64,000 nucleotides of DNA from an alpha proteobacterium BAL199 (lineage in GTDB: Bacteria; Pseudomonadota; Alphaproteobacteria; Thalassobaculales; Thalassobaculaceae): the NCBI GenBank assembly GCA_000171835.1, contig ABHC01000002.1, forward strand, positions 310,001 to 374,000. The letters run 5' to 3'. Shown piece by piece: positions 55,702-64,000 of this stretch; the stretch's first letter is position 1, and every line of letters begins with the position of its first letter. Both the position numbers and the translations under genes were made by a program. The notes under the pieces are model-generated. The model was given only the letters and a program-made list of their open reading frames with translations. It was not told where the DNA came from and did not search any database.

Positions 55702-56343
55702 ATGGCCAACCCGGTCGACATCTACATGAACTCCCTGGTTCCGATGGTGGTCGAGCAGACCAACCGTGGCGAGCGGGCCTACGACATCTACTCGCGACTG
55801 CTGAAGGAACGGATCATCTTCGTGATGGGGCCGATCAACGATGCGGTCGCCAGCGTGGTGTGTGCGCAGTTGTTGTTCCTGGAGGCGGAGAACCCGACCA
55901 AGGACATCGCCATGTACATCAACTCTCCGGGCGGCATCGTGACCTCCGGGATGGCGATGTATGACACCATGGAGTACGTCCGCCCGGAGATCTCGACGGT
56001 CTGCATGGGTCACGCCGCGTCGATGGGCTCGCTGCTGCTGACGGCCGGTGCCCCTGGCAAGCGGTATTGCCTGCCGAACGCCAAGGTCATGATCCACCAG
56101 CCCTCCGGTGGGTTTCAGGGCCAGGCGTCCGATATCGAGATTCACGCCCGCGAGATCATCAAGACCCGCGAGCGGCTCAACCAGATTTATGTCAAGCATT
56201 CGGGCCGCTCGATTGACGAGATCGAGAAGGGCATGGACCGCGACAACTTCATGACGGCCGACGAAGCCAAGGCGTTTGGGCTGATCGATGAGGTCATCCA
56301 TAAGCGCCCGGCGCCGGTCGAAACCGACAAGTCCGGCGGATGA
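55702..56343 (+). CDS. clpP: ATP-dependent Clp protease proteolytic subunit
   Basis: 213 residues. The catalytic triad is S107 in [12 protein letters not shown]132 in [15 protein letters not shown] and D181 in [12 protein letters not shown]. ClpP forms the proteolytic chamber loaded by ClpX, encoded next. The frame is open to 55579, but ATG 55702 matches the family; GAAGG lies upstream. Confidence 0.96.
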   Translation: MANPVDIYMNSLVPMVVEQTNRGERAYDIYSRLLKERIIFVMGPINDAVASVVCAQLLFLEAENPTKDIAMYINSPGGIVTSGMAMYDTMEYVRPEISTVCMGHAASMGSLLLTAGAPGKRYCLPNAKVMIHQPSGGFQGQASDIEIHAREIIKTRERLNQIYVKHSGRSIDEIEKGMDRDNFMTADEAKAFGLIDEVIHKRPAPVETDKSGG

Positions 56344-56380
56344 GGGCGTCGCCTGACGCGCCAATTTCTGCCATTGTGCG

Positions 56381-56404
56381 CTCGGTTAACGAATTTTTAC
56401 CGAG
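56381..56404 (+). repeat. hairpin between clpP and clpX
   Basis: CTCGGT (56381-56386) and ACCGAG (56399-56404) form a 6-bp stem with a 12-nt AT-rich loop. A shorter CCCGG/CCGGG hairpin follows. Role unknown; could tune clpX expression. Confidence 0.35.
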
Positions 56405-56488
56405 TGTCATGGTCTTTTCGCATTGTCGCCCCGGAAACCGGGCGGCTAACATGCAACCGGTGGATCAGACGACCAGGACCGAGGAATC

Positions 56489-57763
56489 ATGAGCAAGTCC
56501 GGTAGCGGCAGCGGGGGCGATTCAAAGAACACCCTCTACTGCTCGTTCTGCGGGAAGAGCCAGCACGAGGTCCGCAAGCTCATCGCAGGGCCAACGGTTT
56601 TTATCTGCGACGAGTGTGTTGAACTCTGCATGGACATCATCCGTGAAGAGCACAAGACCACTCTGGTGAAGTCGCGCGACGGTGTGCCGACTCCCGGTGA
56701 TATCTGTCAGGTGCTGGACGATTACGTCATAGGTCAGCTCAAGGCGAAGCGCATCCTGTCGGTGGCGGTGCACAACCACTACAAGCGGCTCGCCCACGGT
56801 CAGAAGAACAACGATGTCGAACTGGCAAAGTCCAACATCCTGCTGATCGGCCCGACCGGCTGCGGCAAGACCCTGCTGGCCCAGACCCTGGCGCGCATCA
56901 TCGATGTTCCGTTCACGATGGCTGACGCTACGACGCTGACCGAAGCAGGCTATGTCGGTGAGGATGTCGAGAACATCATCCTGAAGCTGTTGCAGGCTGC
57001 CGATTACAACGTCGAACGGGCGCAGCGCGGCATCGTCTACATTGACGAAGTCGACAAGATCAGCCGCAAGTCGGACAACCCGTCGATTACCCGCGATGTG
57101 TCGGGCGAGGGTGTCCAGCAGGCGCTGCTGAAGATCATGGAAGGCACGGTCGCTAGCGTACCGCCCCAGGGTGGACGCAAGCATCCGCAGCAGGAGTTCC
57201 TGCAGGTAGACACCACCAACATCCTGTTTATCTGCGGTGGTGCGTTCTCCGGGCTGGAGAAGATCATCTCCAACCGGTCCCGGGGTTCGTCGATCGGCTT
57301 TGGCGCGGACGTGCGGGCGCCGGATGACCGTCGTACCGGTGAGGTCCTGCGGGAAGTCGAGCCGGAGGATCTGCTGAAGTTCGGTCTGATCCCGGAGTTT
57401 GTCGGTCGTCTGCCGGTTCTGGCGACGTTGGAGGATCTGGAAGAGGACGCTTTGGTTGACATCCTGACCAAGCCGAAGAACGCGCTCGTAAAGCAGTACC
57501 AGCGGTTGTTCGAGATGGAGGATGTGCGTCTGGAGTTCCGCGATGATGCGCTGCGTGCGATTGCTCGCAAGGCAATCGACCGGAAGACCGGCGCGCGCGG
57601 GTTGCGTTCGATCATGGAAAACATCCTGCTGGATCCGATGTACGATCTGCCGCAGTTGGACGGTGTGGACGAGATCATCATCAACGGCGACGTCGTGAAC
57701 CAGGGGGCGAAACCCATCATGGTTCATTCCGAGCGTCGCGAGGATGCCAGCACCGGAGCCTGA
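56489..57763 (+). CDS. clpX: ATP-dependent Clp protease ATP-binding subunit ClpX
   Basis: 424 residues. An N-terminal zinc domain (C18, C21, C40, C43) binds substrates and adaptors. AAA+ motifs are [15 protein letters not shown] (Walker A), [10 protein letters not shown] (Walker B) and the sensor region [11 protein letters not shown]-like [15 protein letters not shown]. The IGF-type loop for ClpP docking reads IGFGAD. Length normal; GAGGAATC precedes the ATG. Confidence 0.97.
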   Translation: MSKSGSGSGGDSKNTLYCSFCGKSQHEVRKLIAGPTVFICDECVELCMDIIREEHKTTLVKSRDGVPTPGDICQVLDDYVIGQLKAKRILSVAVHNHYKRLAHGQKNNDVELAKSNILLIGPTGCGKTLLAQTLARIIDVPFTMADATTLTEAGYVGEDVENIILKLLQAADYNVERAQRGIVYIDEVDKISRKSDNPSITRDVSGEGVQQALLKIMEGTVASVPPQGGRKHPQQEFLQVDTTNILFICGGAFSGLEKIISNRSRGSSIGFGADVRAPDDRRTGEVLREVEPEDLLKFGLIPEFVGRLPVLATLEDLEEDALVDILTKPKNALVKQYQRLFEMEDVRLEFRDDALRAIARKAIDRKTGARGLRSIMENILLDPMYDLPQLDGVDEIIINGDVVNQGAKPIMVHSERREDASTGA

Positions 57764-57877
57764 ACGTTTCGGCCTTGATTGGCGTAGGGCCGGGCGCCAC
57801 TTAACAGGCGTGCGCAGGGTCCCATCCCCCGCCCTGCGTGACACAATATCGATTTCGATGTTGGGGGAGGCGCTTAG

Positions 57878-60307
57878 TTGAGGCCAAAAGACGTGACCCT
57901 TGCTTCCCAGGTTTTCCCTGTTCTGCCGTTGCGGGACATCGTCGTCTTTCCGCACATGATCGTGCCGCTGTTCGTCGGGCGGGACAAATCGGTGCGGGCT
58001 CTGGAAGACGTCATGAAGGATGACAAGCAGATCCTGCTGGTCACCCAGAAGAATGCCGGTGACGATGATCCGGCCGCAGACGAGATTTTCACCGTCGGCA
58101 CGATCGGCACGGTCCTGCAATTGCTTAAGTTGCCGGACGGAACCGTCAAGGTGCTGGTCGAAGGTGGCCGTCGCGCCCGTATCACGCGCTACACCGCGAC
58201 CGATTCGTTCTTCGAGGCCGAGGCTGAGGAGATTGATGAGGACGCCGGCGACCGCCAGGAAGTCGAGGCGCTGTCGCGCGCGGTGATCGCGCAGTTTGAA
58301 CAGTACATCAAACTCAACAAGAAGATTCCGCCGGAGGTGCTGGTCTCGGTCAACCAGATCGAAGAACCCGCCAAGCTGGCCGATACCATCGCGTCGCATC
58401 TGGCATTGAAGATCGCAGACAAGCAGGATCTGCTGGAGACTGCGGGCGTGGTCGCTCGTCTGGAGCGGGTGTATGGCTTCATGGAGGGCGAGATTGGCGT
58501 CCTGCAGGTCGAGAAGCGCATCCGCAATCGTGTCAAGCGACAGATGGAGAAGACTCAGCGCGAGTACTATCTGAACGAGCAGATGAAGGCGATCCAGAAG
58601 GAACTCGGCGAGGGTGATGACGGTCGGGACGACCTTCAGGAACTCGAAGAGCAGATCGCCAAGACCAAGCTCTCCAAGGAAGCCCGCGAGAAAGCTCTGC
58701 AGGAGTTGAAGAAGCTCCGCAACATGAGCCCGATGTCGGCCGAATCCACAGTGGTGCGCAACTACCTCGACTGGCTGCTGCAGATCCCCTGGAAAAAGCG
58801 TTCGAAGATCAAGAAGGACCTGAAGCAGGCCGAACTGGTGTTGAACGCCGACCACTACGGGCTTGAGAAGGTCAAGGAGCGGATCGTCGAGTATCTCGCG
58901 GTCCAGACCCGGATCGGCAAGCTGAAAGGCCCGATTTTGTGCCTAGTCGGCCCTCCGGGCGTCGGCAAGACTTCGCTCGGCAAATCGGTGGCGCGGGCGA
59001 CCGGCCGGAACTTCGTTCGGATGTCACTCGGCGGCGTGCGCGATGAGGCCGAGATCCGGGGGCATCGCCGGACCTACATCGGCGCGTTGCCGGGTAAGAT
59101 CGTCCAGGGGATGAAGAAGGCGAAGACTTCGAATCCGCTGTTCCTGTTGGATGAGATCGACAAACTCGGCCAGGACTATCGCGGTGATCCGTCGTCGGCG
59201 CTTCTGGAGGTTCTGGATCCGGAGCAGAACAATTCATTCCAGGATCATTACCTGGAGGTGGACTACGACCTGTCCGACGTGATGTTCGTGACAACGGCTA
59301 ACACCCTGCGGATGCCGCAGCCGCTGTTGGACCGCATGGAGATCATCCGACTGTCGGGTTACACCGAGGACGAAAAGGTCGAGATTGCCCAGCGGCACCT
59401 GATCTTGAAGCAGATCAAAGAGCACGGCCTGAAGGATGGCGAGTGGTCGATTTCGGAAGAAGCTCTGCGTGACGTGATCCGCTACTACACCCGTGAAGCC
59501 GGGGTGCGGAATCTGGAGCGCGAATTGGCGAACCTGACCCGCAAGGCGGTTAAGGAGATTCTCAGCACAGGGCGCATCAAGGTCGCCGTGACCCGTCGCA
59601 ATCTTGAGAACTACGCTGGTGTACGGAAGTACCGTTACGGCGAGGTCGAAGAAGTCGATATGGTCGGCGTCACGACCGGACTTGCCTGGACCGAGGTTGG
59701 TGGGGAACTTCTGTCGATCGAAGCGGTCACCGTTCCCGGCAAGGGCAAGGTGATCACAACCGGCAAGCTCGGTGACGTGATGAAGGAATCGGTGCAGGCC
59801 GCCGAATCCTATGTGAAGTCGCGCTGCTACACCTTCGGGATCGAGCCGAAGCTGTTCGAGGAACGCGATATCCACGTGCACGTCCCGGAAGGCGCAACTC
59901 CCAAGGACGGTCCGTCGGCCGGCGTTGCCATGGTCACGTCGATTGTGTCCGTGTTGACTGGAATTCCGGTGCGTCGTGACGTTGCGATGACCGGTGAGGT
60001 CACGTTGAGAGGCCGGATTCTGCCGATCGGCGGCTTGAAGGAGAAGCTGCTGGCCGCCTTGCGCGGCGGGCTGAAACTTGTCCTGATCCCGAAGGACAAT
60101 GAGAAGGATCTGGCGGAGATTCCGGACAACGTGAAAAAGGGTCTCAAGATCATTCCCGTCTCCGTGGTCGACGAGGTAATCGTGCACGCCTTGACGAATC
60201 AACCGATTCCCATCGACCCTGCGTCGCTCGCCGACAAGGGCAAAGACATCGACTCGCTGAAACCGACCGCGAAAAGCGAAGCTGTCGAAGGCGTTATCAC
60301 TCACTGA
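57878..60307 (+). CDS. lon: endopeptidase La (Lon protease)
   Basis: 809 residues. The N-terminal LAN domain begins [19 protein letters not shown]; the AAA+ module has [15 protein letters not shown] and [10 protein letters not shown]; the protease Ser lies in [14 protein letters not shown] and the Lys in [13 protein letters not shown]. It degrades damaged and regulatory proteins. TTG 57878 is chosen because GGGGGAGG lies 7 nt upstream and no in-frame ATG precedes it. A strong terminator follows the gene. Confidence 0.97.
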   Translation: MRPKDVTLASQVFPVLPLRDIVVFPHMIVPLFVGRDKSVRALEDVMKDDKQILLVTQKNAGDDDPAADEIFTVGTIGTVLQLLKLPDGTVKVLVEGGRRARITRYTATDSFFEAEAEEIDEDAGDRQEVEALSRAVIAQFEQYIKLNKKIPPEVLVSVNQIEEPAKLADTIASHLALKIADKQDLLETAGVVARLERVYGFMEGEIGVLQVEKRIRNRVKRQMEKTQREYYLNEQMKAIQKELGEGDDGRDDLQELEEQIAKTKLSKEAREKALQELKKLRNMSPMSAESTVVRNYLDWLLQIPWKKRSKIKKDLKQAELVLNADHYGLEKVKERIVEYLAVQTRIGKLKGPILCLVGPPGVGKTSLGKSVARATGRNFVRMSLGGVRDEAEIRGHRRTYIGALPGKIVQGMKKAKTSNPLFLLDEIDKLGQDYRGDPSSALLEVLDPEQNNSFQDHYLEVDYDLSDVMFVTTANTLRMPQPLLDRMEIIRLSGYTEDEKVEIAQRHLILKQIKEHGLKDGEWSISEEALRDVIRYYTREAGVRNLERELANLTRKAVKEILSTGRIKVAVTRRNLENYAGVRKYRYGEVEEVDMVGVTTGLAWTEVGGELLSIEAVTVPGKGKVITTGKLGDVMKESVQAAESYVKSRCYTFGIEPKLFEERDIHVHVPEGATPKDGPSAGVAMVTSIVSVLTGIPVRRDVAMTGEVTLRGRILPIGGLKEKLLAALRGGLKLVLIPKDNEKDLAEIPDNVKKGLKIIPVSVVDEVIVHALTNQPIPIDPASLADKGKDIDSLKPTAKSEAVEGVITH

Positions 60308-60334
60308 CTAGGTTTTTAGAGGTTTGAAGGCATG

Positions 60335-60370
60335 CGGCCGCACCATTGAATTGGTGCGGCCGTTCTTATT
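60335..60370 (+). terminator. intrinsic terminator after lon
   Basis: An 11-bp GC-rich stem (60335-60345 with 60352-60362, arm CGGCCGCACCA) around a 6-nt loop is followed by TTCTTATT. It lies 27 nt after the lon stop. Confidence 0.85.
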
Positions 60371-60446
60371 GCGGTCGATATGCGGATTCGGAGTCAAGTT
60401 CGAGCCAAAAACCGCAGAAAACCTTGCGAATTGGTCGTCACGACGA

Positions 60447-60474
60447 TTGACGGCTGATGAACCGAGGATTTAAA
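60447..60474 (+). promoter_or_regulatory. candidate sigma70 promoter for hupB
   Basis: TTGACG (60447-60452), 16 nt, TTTAAA (60469-60474), between the lon terminator and hupB, giving a leader of about 60 nt. Confidence 0.4.
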
Positions 60475-60539
60475 GTCCCCCTCGTTGCGTCGTTCGAGCG
60501 ATGCGCGCAGATATTGTGTCGCCACATTGGGGGGCTAAA

Positions 60540-60812
60540 GTGAACAAGAACGAGCTCGTTGCTGCGGTCGCTGACTCGACCGGACTTTCCAAGGCCGATT
60601 CAGGCAAGGCTGTTGATGCGGTGTTCGATGAGATCACCGGACAGCTAAAGAAGGGCGGCGATGTCCGCCTCGTTGGTTTCGGAACATTCTCGGTGGCGTC
60701 TCGCGCCGCCAGCGAAGGCCGCAATCCGCGCACTGGGGAGAAGATCGCAATCCCCGCGTCCAAGCAGCCTAAATTCAAGCCAGGCAAGGGTCTCAAGGAC
60801 TCCGTTAACTGA
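60540..60812 (+). CDS. hupB: HU-family DNA-binding protein
   Basis: 90 residues, the nucleoid protein HU. NKNELVAAVADSTGLSK begins the helix pair and GFGTFSVASRAASEGRNPRTG is the family signature leading into the DNA-binding arm. The frame extends to 60501, but GTG 60540, preceded by a G-run (TTGGGGGGC), gives the exact family start. It has its own promoter and terminator. Confidence 0.95.
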   Translation: MNKNELVAAVADSTGLSKADSGKAVDAVFDEITGQLKKGGDVRLVGFGTFSVASRAASEGRNPRTGEKIAIPASKQPKFKPGKGLKDSVN

Positions 60813-60833
60813 CCTCGGCCGCCATATTCAGCG

Positions 60834-60870
60834 GACGCCGGCATCCTTGGATGCCGGCGTCTTGCTTTTT
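60834..60870 (+). terminator. intrinsic terminator after hupB
   Basis: An 11-bp stem (GACGCCGGCAT at 60834-60844 with ATGCCGGCGTC at 60851-60861) and a 6-nt loop are followed by TTGCTTTTT. It lies 21 nt after the hupB stop. Confidence 0.9.
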
Positions 60871-60936
60871 GCCCCCCGGGTGTGGAATGAGAGGGGCTTG
60901 TCGCGGCCTTGGTGCGTTAAACTGAGACCCTTCAGA

Positions 60937-61012
60937 GGGCGGTTAGCTCAGCTGGAAGAGCGAGCGGTTTACACCCGCTAGGTCGGCGGTTCGAACCCGT
61001 CACCGCCCACCA
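60937..61012 (+). tRNA. tRNA-Val (anticodon TAC)
   Basis: Acceptor GGGCGGT pairs with ACCGCCC; D-arm GCTC/GAGC; anticodon stem AGCGG/CCGCT with loop TTTACAC (anticodon TAC at 60970-60972); T-arm GGCGG/CCGTC with TTCGAAC; CCA encoded. Confidence 0.97.
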
Positions 61013-61027
61013 CCCCGACAATCGCCG

Positions 61028-61450
61028 TTAGATCACATGCCCGCGCAACACGGCGTAGGTGTACATCGTCTGCAGTTCTCCGCGAATCGCTGGGCTGATT
61101 CGGCCCTCGCGAATCGCATCGGCGTGCCGGCGAATGTCGCGCTTGGCGTCGGGCGATACGTTTGCGCTGGCCAGAATGTATCGAAACATGATCGCCGGGG
61201 TAGCCTTGTCGATCGGCGGGGGCGTTCCGTCCGTGCTGTCCGCGTCGTCTGCCGCGAGATCTTCGGCAGCGCTGGCTCGGACCGGCATCAGACGTCGCGG
61301 CAGTATTATGTCGGTCCAATCCAGCCCGTAGCTGTTCAGCACGCGGCTGGCGGCGGCGACGGCGTTCAGAACCTCACCGTCGCTGTCGCTGGCCATCAGC
61401 GCGACCAGCTTGACCAGCCGTTCGTAGTCGTGGGCTGTCATCTGATCCAA
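61028..61450 (-). CDS. small hypothetical protein (DUF2786-like N-terminal pattern)
   Basis: About 140 residues, not firmly recognised. The N-terminal half reads ERLVKLVALMASDSDGEVLNAV, then SYGLDWTDIILP, a helical pattern that I associate with phage- or plasmid-type DUF2786-like proteins. The C-terminal part is helical (SPDAKRDIRRHADAIRE) and polar. TTG 61450 is chosen because GGAGG lies 9 nt upstream; ATG 61486 and ATG 61441 are alternatives. It is encoded alone between tRNA-Val and tRNA-Asp, opposite to both. Confidence 0.6.
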   Translation of the reverse strand: MDQMTAHDYERLVKLVALMASDSDGEVLNAVAAASRVLNSYGLDWTDIILPRRLMPVRASAAEDLAADDADSTDGTPPPIDKATPAIMFRYILASANVSPDAKRDIRRHADAIREGRISPAIRGELQTMYTYAVLRGHVI

Positions 61451-61535
61451 TCGGCCATTCCTCCAGGTTTTCCACGCCGGGTTCATCGGCGCATCAAGTG
61501 TAGCGGACAGATCGTTCTCGGCGAAGATGGTGCGC

Positions 61536-61564
61536 TTGACACGCCTCCGGGGAGTGGCTACACA
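61536..61564 (+). promoter_or_regulatory. near-consensus sigma70 promoter for tRNA-Asp
   Basis: TTGACA (61536-61541), exactly 17 nt, TACACA (61559-61564), 44 nt before the tRNA. The -35 element is perfect. Confidence 0.65.
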
Positions 61565-61608
61565 ACGCGCCTCGACGCACCCGGCCGAGCCGCCGGGACC
61601 GCCTTCGA

Positions 61609-61685
61609 GGGGGTGTAGCTCAGTTGGTTAGAGCGCTGGCCTGTCACGCCAGAGGCCGCGGGTTCAAGTCCCGTCACTCCCGCCA
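61609..61685 (+). tRNA. tRNA-Asp (anticodon GTC)
   Basis: Acceptor GGGGGTG pairs with CACTCCC (one G-T), anticodon stem CTGGC/GCCAG with loop CTGTCAC (anticodon GTC at 61643-61645), T loop TTCAAGT, discriminator G, CCA encoded at 61683-61685. Confidence 0.97.
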
Positions 61686-61793
61686 CTTCTTCTTGAACGC
61701 AATGAGTCCAGAGCCTCGCGACCGACCGTCGCAGGTCGCTTGTCCGGGCGGTGTCGCTTGGGCTTCGGTAGTTTGACGTGCTGTGGCTTTGCC

Positions 61794-61823
61794 TTGTTCT
61801 CGTGGTGTGCAGCGCACTATAGT
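61794..61823 (+). promoter_or_regulatory. candidate promoter for the nuo operon
   Basis: TTGTTC (61794-61799), 18 nt, TATAGT (61818-61823), 71 nt before nuoA. The rest of the 209-nt tRNA-Asp to nuoA gap shows no gene. Confidence 0.4.
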
Positions 61824-61894
61824 GCCGCCTCAATTGCGGTGGTCCCGTGGGGGGATGCCTTGCCGCTGAAGCCTGAGTATCGGGGAGAGTACCG

Positions 61895-62260
61895 ATGAAC
61901 GAGTTGCTGTCGGAATACCTGCCGATCCTCGTGTTCTTGGCGGTGGCCGTCGGCCTTGCGATTGCGATGGTCGTGGCGTCCTTTGTAGTCGGCACTCAGC
62001 GACCGGACTCCGAAAAGCTGTCAGCGTACGAATGCGGTTTCGAGGCTTTCGATGATTCGCGCCGACAATTCGATGTGCGGTTCTACCTCGTGGCCATCCT
62101 GTTCATCATCTTTGATCTGGAAGTGGCGTTCCTATTTCCCTGGGCAATTTCGCTCGGTGACATCGGTTTGTTCGGGTTCTGGTCGATGGTGGTGTTCCTT
62201 GGGGTTCTGACCATCGGCTTCGTCTACGAGTGGAAGAAGGGAGCCCTGGAATGGGAGTGA
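61895..62260 (+). CDS. nuoA: NADH-quinone oxidoreductase subunit A
   Basis: 121 residues with three membrane helices; the conserved loop [20 protein letters not shown] lies between helix 1 and 2, and FLFPWAISL in the second helix. Part of the membrane arm of respiratory complex I. GGGGAGAG precedes the ATG. The end overlaps nuoB by 10 nt. Confidence 0.97.
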   Translation: MNELLSEYLPILVFLAVAVGLAIAMVVASFVVGTQRPDSEKLSAYECGFEAFDDSRRQFDVRFYLVAILFIIFDLEVAFLFPWAISLGDIGLFGFWSMVVFLGVLTIGFVYEWKKGALEWE

Positions 62261-62790
62261 TCAACGCCGAGCGTCCGGTTCCCGCCGGAGCCAACCAGGA
62301 TGCGATCCTGTCGGCTGTCAGCGATGAGATCCGTGAAAAGGGCTTCGTGATCGCGCAGGCCGACAAGCTGTTCAACTGGGCGCGTTGCGGATCGCTGTGG
62401 CCAATGACCTTCGGCTTGGCGTGCTGCGCGGTTGAGATGATGCACACCGCGGCCAGCCGCTACGATCTCGACCGATTCGGCCTGGTGTTCCGGCCGAGCC
62501 CGCGGCAATCCGACGTGATGATCGTGGCGGGCACCTTGACCAACAAGATGGCGCCGGCGCTTCGCAAGGTGTACGACCAGATGGCCGAACCGCGCTGGGT
62601 GATCTCGATGGGATCCTGCGCGAACGGCGGGGGGTACTATCACTATTCGTACTCGGTGGTACGCGGCTGCGACCGGATCGTCCCGGTCGACATCTACGTG
62701 CCGGGCTGTCCGCCCACCGCCGAGGCGTTGCTGTACGGGGTGCTGCAGTTGCAGCGCAAGATCAAGCGAACCGCTACGATCGCGCGCTGA
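62251..62790 (+). CDS. nuoB: NADH-quinone oxidoreductase subunit B
   Basis: 179 residues. The four ligands of iron-sulfur cluster N2 are visible: C58-C59 in [10 protein letters not shown]123 in MGSCANGGG and C153 in [12 protein letters not shown]. This subunit sits at the quinone site. The frame opens at 62230, but ATG 62251 gives the family N-terminus and overlaps nuoA. Confidence 0.97.
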   Translation: MGVINAERPVPAGANQDAILSAVSDEIREKGFVIAQADKLFNWARCGSLWPMTFGLACCAVEMMHTAASRYDLDRFGLVFRPSPRQSDVMIVAGTLTNKMAPALRKVYDQMAEPRWVISMGSCANGGGYYHYSYSVVRGCDRIVPVDIYVPGCPPTAEALLYGVLQLQRKIKRTATIAR

Positions 62791-62832
62791 CGCGAAACCG
62801 GGTGTTTTTCTGACACGGAGGTCAGCGAGCTC

Positions 62833-63477
62833 ATGGCGACAGCCATGTCTTCCGAAGCCATCACTGCCCTGAGGGATCTGGCCGCTCACATCGAGAGCCA
62901 GCTCGACCAGGATGTGTCCGATGTGACGCTGATCCAGGGCGAGTTGTGCCTGCGGTGCCGCCCGTCCTCGGTGATCAAGGTGCTGACGTTTCTGCGCGAT
63001 GACAGTCAGTGCCAGTTCAAGGCCTTGATGGACCTTTGCGGGGTCGACCATCCGCAGCGCGAACAGCGCTTCGACGTGGTCTACAATCTGCTGTCGATCC
63101 GACAGAACACGCGGGTACGGCTGAAGGTCGCCACCGACGAGAACACGCCGGTTCCTTCGGCGACCGGGCTGTTCAGTTCGGCCGGTTGGATGGAGCGCGA
63201 AGCCTGGGACCTGTTCGGGATCTACTTCTCTGAGCATCCAGATCTGCGCCGACTGCTGACGGACTACGGTTTCGAAGGGCATCCTCTGCGCAAGGATTTC
63301 CCGCTGACCGGCTACGTCGAGGTCCGTTACGATGACGCCCAGAAACGCGTGGTCTACGAGCCGGTCAAGCTGACCCAGGACTTCCGGAACTTCGACTTCC
63401 TTAGCCCGTGGGAAGGTGCCCGTGCGGCGCTTCCGGGTGATGAGAAGGCCGATCAGACGGCAGAGGATCAGGGCTGA
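62833..63477 (+). CDS. nuoC: NADH-quinone oxidoreductase subunit C
   Basis: 214 residues; the 30-kDa subunit signature is [20 protein letters not shown] followed by [16 protein letters not shown]. It is a separate protein here, not fused with NuoD. ATG 62833 has GGAGGTCAG upstream at somewhat long spacing; ATG 62845 is possible. The stop overlaps nuoD. Confidence 0.96.
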   Translation: MATAMSSEAITALRDLAAHIESQLDQDVSDVTLIQGELCLRCRPSSVIKVLTFLRDDSQCQFKALMDLCGVDHPQREQRFDVVYNLLSIRQNTRVRLKVATDENTPVPSATGLFSSAGWMEREAWDLFGIYFSEHPDLRRLLTDYGFEGHPLRKDFPLTGYVEVRYDDAQKRVVYEPVKLTQDFRNFDFLSPWEGARAALPGDEKADQTAEDQG

Positions 63478-64000
63478 TGGCCGAGATGCAGATCAAGCCG
63501 CTCACCATGAACTTCGGGCCGCAGCACCCTGCGGCCCACGGGGTGTTGCGCCTGGTGCTGGAGATGGACGGCGAGGTCGTTGAGCGGGCCGACCCGCACA
63601 TCGGGCTGCTGCACCGCGGCACCGAAAAGCTGATCGAGTACAAGACTTACCTGCAGGCGGTACCGTATTTCGACCGGCTGGACTACGTCGCCCCGATGAA
63701 TCAGGAGCACGCGTTCGCCCTGGCGGTGGAGAAGCTGCTGCGCCTGGAAGTGCCGAAGCGTGGCCAGTACATCCGGGTCCTGTACGCCGAGATCGGCCGG
63801 GTGCTGAATCACTTGCTGAACCTGACGACCTTCGCGCTCGACGTCGGCGCCATGACGCCGCTGCTGTGGGGGTTCGAGGAGCGCGAGAAGCTGATGGGCT
63901 TCTACGAGCGCGTCTCCGGCGCCCGTCTGCACGCGGCGTACTTCCGGCCAGGCGGGGTGCACCAGGATCTACCGGCTGGCTTGTTGGAAGACATCAAGGC
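63477..64000 (+). CDS. nuoD: NADH-quinone oxidoreductase subunit D, 3'-truncated by window edge
   Basis: 174 complete codons are visible. The 49-kDa subunit signature [19 protein letters not shown] starts at about residue 12, followed by [16 protein letters not shown], the region of the quinone-site His. The ATG overlaps the nuoC stop (ATGA-type). The reading frame is open at the window end. Confidence 0.97.
   Translation, partial: MAEMQIKPLTMNFGPQHPAAHGVLRLVLEMDGEVVERADPHIGLLHRGTEKLIEYKTYLQAVPYFDRLDYVAPMNQEHAFALAVEKLLRLEVPKRGQYIRVLYAEIGRVLNHLLNLTTFALDVGAMTPLLWGFEEREKLMGFYERVSGARLHAAYFRPGGVHQDLPAGLLEDIK

Noticed and set aside
57764-57877. Heat-shock (sigma32) promoter before lon
   Set aside because: A CTTGATT sequence is present, but no matching -10 element at acceptable spacing could be made out.
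56522-58855. Minus-strand open frame of 777 codons across clpX and lon
   Set aside because: Antisense shadow of two well-conserved genes; no family features.
1-64000. CRISPR arrays, insertion sequences, integrases or prophage
   Set aside because: No regularly spaced repeats, transposase motifs, terminal inverted repeats or phage genes were noticed; accessory blocks lack flanking mobile-element signs.

Overview
The window is a gene-dense, GC-rich stretch of a bacterial chromosome. Gene content and order point to an alphaproteobacterium of the Rhodospirillales type. The signs are tatB-tatC-serS-surE-pcm-(LysM/M23 lipoprotein), yajC-secD-secF followed by homologues of mitochondrial complex I assembly factors, trmFO, gyrA-coaD, sdhE, tig-clpP-clpX-lon-hupB and a nuoABCD operon start. 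Initiation at TTG and GTG is frequent and stop/start overlaps (ATGA, GTGA) are common. The genus cannot be named from the sequence alone.

Layout. 1-8.2 kb: Tat export (tatB cut by the window edge), seryl-tRNA synthetase, SurE and Pcm repair enzymes, an NlpD-like lipoprotein overlapping an FkbM-type methyltransferase, then on the minus strand a CidA/LrgB membrane pair and a DUF815 ATPase. 8.3-17.7 kb: the Sec accessory operon yajC-secD-secF, an Mth938/NDUFAF3-like protein, a long dCTP deaminase, a squalene/phytoene synthase, an NDUFAF6-like protein, trmFO (minus) and a protein that looks like a catalytically dead GGDEF/EAL fusion. 17.7-21.5 kb: divergent uvrA and ssb. 21.6-27.1 kb: an accessory block with an overlapping three-gene unit (CgeB-like glycosyltransferase, ATP-grasp ligase, DegT-type PLP enzyme), a methyltransferase, a PKHD-type 2-oxoglutarate dioxygenase and, upstream of the latter, a decayed second copy of its 5' end. 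27.3-31.7 kb: gyrA-coaD, tRNA-Lys and two small proteins behind an AT-rich promoter region.

31.7-38.2 kb is again accessory: a class V aminotransferase, a NodU/CmcH-type carbamoyltransferase interrupted by one in-frame amber codon, a haloacetate dehalogenase with an intact active site, a DUF502 membrane protein and a sensor histidine kinase. 38.2-44.1 kb: recG, sdhE and mfd. 44.1-53.8 kb: a FrnE-like DsbA protein, an acyl-CoA synthetase, a four-gene overlapping operon (NMT1-type ABC importer plus a cytosine-deaminase-like amidohydrolase), prfC, and a malonyl-CoA decarboxylase whose N-terminus is split by an apparent 1-nt frameshift. 53.9-64 kb: tRNA-Leu, tig (with a histidine-rich insert), clpP, clpX, lon, hupB, tRNA-Val, a small protein, tRNA-Asp and nuoA-B-C-D (nuoD cut by the window edge).

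The best candidates for something undescribed are the glycosyltransferase/ATP-grasp/DegT unit and the importer-amidohydrolase operon. The best directly visible anomalies are the amber-interrupted carbamoyltransferase, the frameshifted malonyl-CoA decarboxylase, the hydroxylase relic and the His-rich trigger factor. No CRISPR array, insertion sequence, prophage or integrase was seen.
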